Virus record (IMG/VR): IMGVR_UViG_3300042314_000066
Coordinates: 1-20,099 of that record
Source: a virus
Direction: 5' to 3' (one strand)
DNA length: 20,099 nt
Positions 15,638-20,099 of the stretch are shown here, piece after piece (positions within the stretch are counted from its first letter, which is position 1; each line of letters opens with the position of its first letter). Under the pieces are notes generated by a model that was not told where the DNA came from, did no database searches, and saw nothing but the letters and a program-made list of their open reading frames with translations. The translations under genes were made by a program, and so were the position numbers.

Positions 15638-15904
15638 CTATTTTTTCTTTTTAACAGCTTTCTTAACCTTGACTGACGCTGGGTTGGTGGCTGCCAAACG
15701 GTTTTCATAAACAAACTTCTTGGCTTGTGCAAGACGCCTCTTGACTGCTGGAGAAAAATCCATATCTGGACCCATACCCCCACGTTGCCTTTCCGCTTCC
15801 ACCAAATCTTCCATCGCATACTTCAAACCCTGCTTGGTGCTACGGGCTGCCTGTGCCTGAACAGCACGATTACTTGCACCTTTTTTCTTTTTTGCTGCTG
15901 CCAT
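15638..15904 (-). CDS. 88-aa Lys-rich protein between terminase and portal
   Basis: Both ends are poly-basic (MAAAKKKKG at the start, KVKKAVKKKK at the end), and the middle is helical with ARSTKQGLKYAMEDLVEAER and a PAVKRRLAQAKKFVYENRL segment. Such charge suggests binding to DNA or to an acidic virion surface; I do not recognise the family. GAGG lies 4-5 nt before the ATG. The Lys codons create A-rich runs at both ends. The TAG stop is followed at once and in the same frame by the portal ATG, so readthrough would give a Lys-rich-portal fusion. Confidence 0.8.
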   Translation of the reverse strand: MAAAKKKKGASNRAVQAQAARSTKQGLKYAMEDLVEAERQRGGMGPDMDFSPAVKRRLAQAKKFVYENRLAATNPASVKVKKAVKKKK

Positions 15905-15937
15905 AAAACCTCGGTTCGCGTAAGTCCTATAAAGGTA

Positions 15938-17917
15938 TCACACCAGCCAAGAAGGTCGCCATTTCTTTTGTGGCCGACTTATCGGTGACAAGTTAGGCAA
16001 ATGAAGCATCGCCATCCAACACGCCATCACAAGGTCAGTACCGTTCTTCTTATCCCTAGTCCACGACGAGTGTTCCTCGATGAAGGCAAGTGTTTTCCAG
16101 TTTTCCCGCATAGATGGGGTACGGATCGCACCGGAACGAAACAACTGTGGAAGCAACGCTTCCACACCAAGATTTTCGTCAATCTTATTACGGCTGGTGG
16201 TGTGTGCGATCACGTTTACGTTGTGTCGGGACTGCCATTTGCGAACAAAGTCGTGTGCCAGAAGGAATCGTTGAGCTGCGTTGACCTCAACTACCCAATG
16301 TGAGATGGGGTAGCCCATGTCCATAGCCCTGTTCTGCCAATCTTCCATAATCCCCGAATAGTCACGGGTCGTGGTGTCAAAGCCAAGTAGCTGTTCGGCT
16401 GTAAGTTTGACTCGTTCCACGTCAATCAGGAACCGCAGGTTTGTTTCAGGCTGATATATCCACCATTGGATAGCCCAAAACATTGTTGGGGATGGGTCAA
16501 CGCTGGCAATCGAGATAAGTGGGGGTTGAAGGTTGTGGGGTACGTGACCTGGGCGACGCTCGTTGTCTACACAGCCTGGGTACAGCACCCCGTCAGGGCC
16601 GATCCCGCCGGTAGCCCACACCCGTTCAATCAGATAGTTACCTTCAGCTTGATCTTCCTGCTGGTATACCACCGCAAACTTGGATGGGTTGGAATGTTTA
16701 ATGTATGACAGGTCTTTCCAAGACAGACGATGAGGGTCTAGGAGTGGTCCGTTAGGCCATGCAGGGGACGAGTTCCGTTTAGACGCAAGCCCTGTATCCA
16801 AATCCTCATAATATGCTTTGTAGATCAGGTGATGATATTTTTGTTTCTTTAACGGTTCCGTGTCCTGTGAAATGTCCGTTGTATCTGATCCGTCATAATC
16901 ATCCTCGAAATCTTCGTAGGTGACTTTGCTGAGACAATGAGCGTAGAGGTCCAACGGTCCAAGTCGTTGTCCGACGACGGCGAGCAAACCGCCTGGATCG
17001 ACTCGCGCTTCAGCCATTGAATCCCATCTCTCAATGAGTTTGTCTCTTGCCGCAGATTCTTTAGCGTTCTCCGGTGATGCAACGTCATCAAACAAACACA
17101 GATCGGCACGATGACCAATGAATTCAGACTCAATACCGTAAGCAGAAACAGTTGGTTCCTTGTTATCCAACCCACCCATGTCCTCCTGTTCAACAATGAA
17201 TTCTTCAGCTCGCCACAACGACCCTGAAGTTGAAGGCTTAAACCTACCGTAGTCAATAGCCAAACACGCTTCCGCCTTTATTGCTAAACCTTTGTCAATC
17301 AGCACAGGGTCAGGGTCCAACGGGAACTGTCTTTCAAGGGTTTCACGGATACGACGCGAATACATCTTCGCCAATGACTGCGAAACGGAGCCGATCATCA
17401 CACGAATCTTGCGGTTCTTTACTATCTGCCACACAGCAATATCGTGAAACAGGGTGGACTTACCTGCACCTGGGGGGCAGTTCAACACCACAAACTGTTT
17501 ATCGTTAGACAACAAATAATCTTCGATCTTGTATGCGGCATCCACCTGCCACGGGGACGGGATACGGCCCAAATATCTGCGCCTGAAATAGTCGAAGTCC
17601 ACAAGCCCACGTTGTGCTTCCTCACTCAAACGGTCATAAGGGATAACAGGGGGAAGATCAGAAACATCCATCACCTTCGCCCAAGCATCAGCCTGAACAC
17701 CACCCACCTTAGAACGATTCTTCCCACCATCAAGTTTTGCTATTTCAAGTTCGGCTTTAGCCTCACGTTTCTTAGCGTCCCACCCTTGTGCGGTGTTGTA
17801 GTGGACACCCGCAATTTTGGCTGAGTCCTTGATAGACATACCGGAAGCTCTTGCTTGCCAGTATCGGGCGATGTCTTGTGGTGGTACTTGACGACGACCA
17901 GATCGTCCAGCGGTCAT
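15938..17917 (-). CDS. Terminase large subunit with N-terminal helix-turn-helix
   Basis: This is the DNA-packaging motor (ATPase plus headful or cos nuclease). Residues ~14-50 (IARYWQARASGMSIKDSAKI and onward to NTAQGW) form a helix-turn-helix like those of small terminase subunits. The ATPase has Walker A NCPPGAGKST (146-155), Walker B LCLFDD (273-278), and a coupling motif GQRLGPLDLY (317-325). The nuclease is RNase H-like: Asp474 in SVDPSPTMFW, Glu544 in WVVEVNAAQRF and Asp628 in NGTDLVMA are the likely metal ligands. At 659 aa it is long for the family because of the N-terminal addition. The ATG overlaps the HNH gene stop as ATGA. No separate small subunit gene is seen in the window. Confidence 0.95.
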   Translation of the reverse strand: MTAGRSGRRQVPPQDIARYWQARASGMSIKDSAKIAGVHYNTAQGWDAKKREAKAELEIAKLDGGKNRSKVGGVQADAWAKVMDVSDLPPVIPYDRLSEEAQRGLVDFDYFRRRYLGRIPSPWQVDAAYKIEDYLLSNDKQFVVLNCPPGAGKSTLFHDIAVWQIVKNRKIRVMIGSVSQSLAKMYSRRIRETLERQFPLDPDPVLIDKGLAIKAEACLAIDYGRFKPSTSGSLWRAEEFIVEQEDMGGLDNKEPTVSAYGIESEFIGHRADLCLFDDVASPENAKESAARDKLIERWDSMAEARVDPGGLLAVVGQRLGPLDLYAHCLSKVTYEDFEDDYDGSDTTDISQDTEPLKKQKYHHLIYKAYYEDLDTGLASKRNSSPAWPNGPLLDPHRLSWKDLSYIKHSNPSKFAVVYQQEDQAEGNYLIERVWATGGIGPDGVLYPGCVDNERRPGHVPHNLQPPLISIASVDPSPTMFWAIQWWIYQPETNLRFLIDVERVKLTAEQLLGFDTTTRDYSGIMEDWQNRAMDMGYPISHWVVEVNAAQRFLLAHDFVRKWQSRHNVNVIAHTTSRNKIDENLGVEALLPQLFRSGAIRTPSMRENWKTLAFIEEHSSWTRDKKNGTDLVMACWMAMLHLPNLSPISRPQKKWRPSWLV

Positions 17918-18330
17918 TGATTAGCCTGGTCTTGTAAGTACTTGTATAACAACATGGCTCTAGACGGTTGTTCCTTTATTCGACCTACCGCCACATTACA
18001 ATCATCGCACAAAAGTGCGCGTACCCGACCAGTTGCATGATCGTGGTCAACACATAAAGCCCTGAGTTTTCCTGTTCTTTTGTCGGTTCGCCATTCGGGA
18101 AGGTTGCAACAAGCACATACGCCGTTTTGTGTTAGAAGCATTTGCTGAAACTGGCTGATCGTTATTCCATACTTGTTTTGAAAAAACCATCGTTGACCGT
18201 ATTCAGGGTTTTCTTTTTGCCATTTGTTTGTGCAAGTTTTACATCTGGCTTGAAGGCCATTCTTTTTACGTTTGTCTGGGCTGAAATTCGCAGGCTCTTT
18301 AGATACACCGCATCCTCGACAAGTAATCAC
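17914..18330 (-). CDS. HNH endonuclease, endonuclease VII-like, with zinc ribbon
   Basis: With the GTG start the protein is 138 aa. Cys4, Cys7, Cys30 and Cys33 make an N-terminal zinc ribbon. Cys72-xx-Cys75 and Cys108-xx-Cys111 frame the DHDH motif (95-98) and the ATGRVRALLC...CN segment, the signature of the recombination endonuclease VII family. Such enzymes cut branched DNA or act as free-standing homing nucleases, and HNH proteins beside terminases can assist cos cleavage and packaging. A GTG at 18330 is chosen because it lies 7 nt after an extended -10, as in leaderless actinobacterial mRNAs. A TTG at 18354 would add eight residues but would lie upstream of that promoter and has no ribosome binding site. 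Confidence 0.88.
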   Translation of the reverse strand: MITCRGCGVSKEPANFSPDKRKKNGLQARCKTCTNKWQKENPEYGQRWFFQNKYGITISQFQQMLLTQNGVCACCNLPEWRTDKRTGKLRALCVDHDHATGRVRALLCDDCNVAVGRIKEQPSRAMLLYKYLQDQANQ

Positions 18331-18337
18331 AATTACA

Positions 18338-18346
18338 TTTATAGCA
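18338..18346 (-). promoter_or_regulatory. Extended -10 promoter for HNH-terminase block (leaderless)
   Basis: The minus strand reads TGC-TATAAA, an extended -10, followed by 7 nt and then the GTG of the HNH gene. With the usual 6-8 nt spacing, transcription would begin at or next to the G of GTG. No clear -35 is seen. This is the only promoter-like site I can find ahead of the packaging genes. Confidence 0.5.
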
Positions 18347-18409
18347 CACCGCAATAATGAAACGAGTTACCGCTACGCCCCGCTGTCATTGTTCTGATAA
18401 TCTACCACC

Positions 18410-18482
18410 GTTGGTGGGTGTGCCGTAGAGCAACAGCACTTTAATGAACTGGATGGCTCCGGTCCTCCTCACACCCACCAAC
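18410..18482. repeat. 13-bp perfect inverted repeat around 47 nt
   Basis: GTTGGTGGGTGTG (18410-18422) and its exact complement CACACCCACCAAC (18470-18482) can form a long stem. On the minus strand an inner GTGCTG/CGGCAC hairpin with an 8-nt loop can form if the outer stem gives up three pairs. The segment lies between the terminator at 18493-18518 and the HNH promoter. It is not a standard tRNA, since no D-arm or T-arm fits. It could be a structured RNA, a protein-binding site or part of a packaging site. Confidence 0.6.
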
Positions 18483-18492
18483 ACTTACAAAC

Positions 18493-18518
18493 AAAAAACC
18501 CCCACCTTTCGGCAGGGG
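18493..18518 (-). terminator. Intrinsic terminator after the 59-aa unit
   Basis: On the minus strand CCCCTGCC and GGTGGGGG pair as an 8-bp stem (two G-T pairs) closed by a GAAA tetraloop and followed by six T. The G-T pairs and the T run work only in this orientation; on the plus strand they become A-C mismatches. It ends transcription coming from the 18591-18770 gene. Confidence 0.75.
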
Positions 18519-18590
18519 CCTTGTTTACCACCGAGGTAATAGGGGTATTAACGTTGTCTGTACTTAACGGTTCCAGCAGATTCTGTTTTT

Positions 18591-18770
18591 CTATTTAAAT
18601 TTTCTATTTGGAACTTTAGGTGCTGGTTGAGTTGGTTTCCTATTTTTAATTGGTTGTGTTGAGACTTCGGGTTTTGGTTGAGTTGGTATTTTAATAATGG
18701 GTCCACTTTTAATTGGATTACGTTTAATTGGTTGTATTGAGACTTCGGGTTTTGGTTTTTTATTTTGCAT
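18591..18770 (-). CDS. 59-aa Pro/Lys-rich repeat peptide
   Basis: The predicted peptide is almost all Lys, Pro, Gln, Ile, Thr and Val, with two copies of KPEVS-x-QPIK 26 residues apart and a basic end (PNRKFK). It has no visible membrane span or enzyme motif and is probably unstructured. The ATG at 18770 lacks a ribosome binding site but lies 7 nt after TGT-TATGAT, a leaderless arrangement; an ATG four codons earlier (18782) would overlap the promoter. A terminator lies ~75 nt beyond the stop, so promoter, gene and terminator form a compact unit. The DNA is AT-rich compared with its surroundings. I do not recognise the peptide. Coding is likely but not certain. Confidence 0.5.
   Translation of the reverse strand: MQNKKPKPEVSIQPIKRNPIKSGPIIKIPTQPKPEVSTQPIKNRKPTQPAPKVPNRKFK
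18645..18679 (-). repeat. 35-nt direct repeat, copy 1
   Basis: This 35-nt segment matches 18723-18757 with a single mismatch and a 78-nt offset (26 codons). It encodes the second KPEVS-x-QPIK element of the 59-aa peptide. Confidence 0.9.
18723..18757 (-). repeat. 35-nt direct repeat, copy 2
   Basis: This is the partner of 18645-18679. It encodes the first KPEVS-x-QPIK element, near the N-terminus of the 59-aa peptide. Confidence 0.9.
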
Positions 18771-18777
18771 GTTGGAA

Positions 18778-18786
18778 ATCATAACA
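18778..18786 (-). promoter_or_regulatory. Extended -10 promoter, leaderless, for the 59-aa gene
   Basis: The minus strand reads TGT-TATGAT, then 7 nt, then ATG. The layout matches the HNH promoter at 18338-18346 in both the TGN extension and the distance to the start codon. No good -35 is visible. Confidence 0.5.
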
Positions 18787-19368
18787 TTGTTGTGGTACTC
18801 TCTGTTGCAACTTCACAAGTCGTCACTGTCGGGATGATAGCGATGCACGCATGGCTGTACCACGTTTGCAGGTGGCGGGGCATAAACAGGGGAACCTGGG
18901 TCGATGAACTATTTACTGGTTCAAGCAGCGCGGTGAACGTCATCTCACCAAACAAGGTGTCGGCTAAAAGAAACTAGCTACGGCGACCTGCTCACAAAGA
19001 GCGAACCGTGGGGGGAGCAACAAACATTCTTTAGTCACTGGTAGAGACATACACACACGTATGTGAATATCCCCAACCACCCCAAAGGTCAAACCCTCCT
19101 CCCAAGGTGGAGCAGCATCAACCACCCACCGCGGTCAAAAAAACACAGGTGAGATTTTCCCCGAACCACCTCCAGAGCCACACAGCCCACCACCCAGAGT
19201 GGTCACAAAACCACACACAGAGACACACCCTAATATGTATCTGTATGGGGGAGTGCTAAGGCATATCCCCCCTTGCCTGTGTGCTGTGCGTGATGGTCCG
19301 GCCACTGTCCGTGGTGGATCCGTGACCCGTTCAAGACTGATCCAGGCCGCAAGACCCCCCCCACCCCC

Positions 19369-19381
19369 GACTACTTAGCGT
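19369..19381 (+). repeat. 13-nt direct repeat GACTACTTAGCGT, copy 1
   Basis: The word GACTACTTAGCGT occurs here and again at 19490-19502, 121 nt apart, upstream of the rightward promoter. A degenerate version, CTACCCTACGTGAA, follows at 19392-19405, exactly 21 nt after the matching part of this copy (about two helical turns). It may be a protein-binding word. Confidence 0.6.
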
Positions 19382-19489
19382 GAACAAGTGGCTACCCTAC
19401 GTGAATAGTAAAGATAGATCAGTGCCGCCTATCGTTGGGCCTGGTGTCTGGTCCTGGTGTTGATCGGTGGCCGCGCTTGGTGATCTGGT

Positions 19490-19502
19490 GACTACTTAGC
19501 GT
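19490..19502 (+). repeat. 13-nt direct repeat GACTACTTAGCGT, copy 2
   Basis: This is an exact second copy of 19369-19381. It ends 46 nt before the -35 of the rightward promoter, a position suited to an activator or repressor. Confidence 0.6.
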
Positions 19503-19548
19503 CACTGATATATTCTGGCGATATTTTTTAAATAGTTGGGTTTGTGGC

Positions 19549-19577
19549 TTGACATTCTCGCAAGCTTGCCTTAGTGT
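19549..19577 (+). promoter_or_regulatory. Rightward promoter of the plus-strand operon
   Basis: A perfect TTGACA (19549-19554) and TAGTGT (19572-19577, fits TAnnnT) are separated by the ideal 17 nt. The spacer contains the 10-bp palindrome GCAAGCTTGC (19560-19569). The predicted start is near 19584, about 70 nt before the first plus-strand gene. Confidence 0.75.
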
Positions 19578-19584
19578 CTGATCT

Positions 19585-19605
19585 ATCACCTAATGACTAG
19601 GTGAT
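19585..19605. promoter_or_regulatory. Symmetric operator-like site at the start of the rightward transcript
   Basis: The arms ATCACCTA and TAGGTGAT are exact complements around a 5-nt centre. The site covers roughly +2 to +22 of the predicted transcript, where a bound dimeric repressor would block the promoter at 19549-19577. It could also form an 8-bp hairpin in the mRNA leader. Confidence 0.6.
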
Positions 19606-19654
19606 CCCGTAGCGGTAGAGGTATCGCGGCGGGGGATATATAAAGGGGTAAATA

Positions 19655-19951
19655 GTGGAACCATTACAAGTTAGTGAAAGCTATCGGGTTACGTTGCGGG
19701 CTAAGTATCTGCCCGTGACTAATCATAGGGGCAGCCGTATAAAGGTAAGCCGCTATGAGAATTCGATGCACGGGCGTGACCCGCAAACGGTCACGGTGTC
19801 ATGGGATTATTCATTAGACACTGGCGCGAACTATGCGGCAGCTATCGCGGAATATGTACGCCGCGCGGGTTGGGGCGGGCATTGGGTGTCGAGCATGATT
19901 GACGGCGGCGCGGTTGGTGTATGTGTGGACGCGGTAAAGGTTGGCGCATAA
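19655..19951 (+). CDS. 98-aa small phage protein
   Basis: The gene starts at GTG with AAAGGGG 6 nt upstream. The protein has YRVTLRAKYLPVTNHRGSRI at residues ~10-30, TVTVSWDYSLDTGANYAAAI around 45-65, and a C-terminus with RRAGWGGHWVSSMIDGGAVGV. I recognise this TN-x-RGSR...WDY...GW layout from a small conserved family in actinobacteriophage early or non-structural regions; the role is unknown. It is the first gene behind the rightward promoter and its stop overlaps the next ATG as TAATG. Codons here are richer in CpG and GC than in the virion block. Confidence 0.85.
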   Translation: MEPLQVSESYRVTLRAKYLPVTNHRGSRIKVSRYENSMHGRDPQTVTVSWDYSLDTGANYAAAIAEYVRRAGWGGHWVSSMIDGGAVGVCVDAVKVGA

Positions 19952-20099
19952 TGGATAACGTCACTTGTACGGCTTGCGGGGTTGAGGTTGCCCCGCTTGA
20001 CTTATTCCCTGGCGATATTTGCCTACCTTGTCACGCGGCTAAACATGAGACTGATACGCCTGCCGATATGTTGCGGGATATTCTCGACGCGTTCGGGGG
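19951..20099 (+). CDS. Zinc-ribbon-like small protein, partial (runs off right edge)
   Basis: The ATG overlaps the preceding stop (TAATG), with AAAGG 10 nt upstream. The visible 49 residues begin MDNVTCTACGVEV and carry a second pair, ICLPCHAAKH, so Cys6-xx-Cys9 and Cys25-xx-Cys28 can bind one zinc. An acidic helix follows (ADMLRDILDAFG). Small proteins with two CxxC pairs are common in actinophage non-structural operons and may bind nucleic acid or protein. The C-terminus is missing, so no further domain can be judged. Confidence 0.75.
   Translation, partial: MDNVTCTACGVEVAPLDLFPGDICLPCHAAKHETDTPADMLRDILDAFG

Larger units (their letters stand above)
18787..19548. other. Non-coding region with hairpins and an A+C-rich tract
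   Basis: No convincing gene is seen in these ~760 nt. From 18932 to 19009 there are small hairpins: GGTGA/TCACC with an 8-nt loop (18932-18949), and ACGG/CCGT enclosing GCTC/GAGC (18980-19009). ACATAC/GTATGT lie around six bases at 19047-19064. From ~19070 to 19230 the plus strand is strongly A+C-rich with repeated CCACC words; the minus strand there has four G runs (19071-19103). At 19247-19271, GGGGGA/TCCCCC closes an inner GTGC/GCAT hairpin. TGGATC/GATCCA pair at 19315-19344. This may hold replication, packaging or regulatory sites. Confidence 0.5.

Noticed and set aside
15882-15904. dnaX-like slippery sequence A-AAA-AAG near the start of the 88-aa gene
   Set aside because: A -1 shift meets a stop within a few codons and no downstream stem is evident; the run is explained by Lys codons.
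18410-18482. tRNA in either orientation
   Set aside because: The long end stem looks like an acceptor arm, but no D-arm, anticodon arm and TpsiC arm can be placed.
18851-18967. Plus-strand frame from ATG at 18851, stopped by TGA after 18 codons, then open again with a basic WFKQRGERHLTKQ stretch
   Set aside because: It looks somewhat protein-like across the TGA, but with no start signal, no known homology and an in-frame stop I cannot support a pseudogene or readthrough gene.
18765-18977. 70-codon plus-strand ORF in the intergenic region
   Set aside because: No ribosome binding site or leaderless promoter fits its start, the composition is not protein-like, and it overlaps the promoter of the 59-aa gene.
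18866-19045. Possible group I intron core (words like AAACAGGGGAACC, AGAAACTAGC and TTTAGTC)
   Set aside because: The P7 pairing would be only about four base pairs, the other core helices do not form, and no split exons flank it.
19034-19259. Open plus-strand frame of about 75 codons in the A+C-rich tract
   Set aside because: Its openness follows from the lack of T and G needed for stop codons; it has no good start and reads as Pro/His/Gln/Thr low complexity.
1-20099. CRISPR array, integrase, attachment site or lysis cassette
   Set aside because: No regularly spaced repeats of CRISPR type were seen, and no protein resembles an integrase, lysin or holin in this window.

Overview
The window reads as about 20 kb of a tailed double-stranded DNA phage (or prophage) genome. 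Nearly everything from position 1 to 18330 is one tightly packed minus-strand block of virion genes. Read in transcription order (right to left) it holds an endonuclease VII-like HNH protein, the large terminase, a small Lys-rich protein, the portal, a 121-aa linker-like protein, a 1530-aa giant virion protein, three more portal-to-scaffold proteins (248, 688 and 572 aa), the scaffold, an N4-gp56-type major capsid protein, and then fibre-like genes: a 122-aa minor virion protein, a collagen-like fibre, a 66-aa protein, a repeat-rich 251-aa protein with a 99-aa paralogue, and a partial CxxC protein running off the left edge. No tape measure, tail tube or sheath gene is visible. Large proteins between portal and scaffold are what podovirus-like phages use for DNA ejection, so a short-tailed or otherwise non-siphovirus particle is plausible, but this is inference.

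The host is probably an actinobacterium of moderate GC. This rests on protein families that I recognise from actinobacteriophages, on frequent GTG starts, and on two minus-strand genes whose start codons lie 7 nt after an extended -10 element, which is the layout of leaderless mRNAs. It is not proven from this window.

Transcription looks modular. A TTGACA/TATACT promoter overlapping a perfect palindrome lies just before scaffold and capsid, and a strong 10-bp terminator follows the capsid gene, so these two genes form their own unit. A fresh extended -10 promoter then serves the fibre genes. Hairpins overlap the ribosome binding sites of the capsid and fibre genes. The portal gene directly abuts both neighbours in the same reading frame with zero spacing, and most other junctions are ATGA or TAATG overlaps.

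From 18331 to 19654 there is little or no conventional coding. This stretch holds a 13-bp inverted repeat, a terminator, a compact promoter-ORF-terminator unit for a 59-aa Pro/Lys-rich repeat peptide, a structured segment, an A+C-rich tract with a possible G-quadruplex on the other strand, direct repeats, and a rightward promoter with a symmetric operator-like site. The rightward promoter drives two small plus-strand genes (98 aa and a partial zinc-ribbon protein) that look like the start of the early or non-structural arm.
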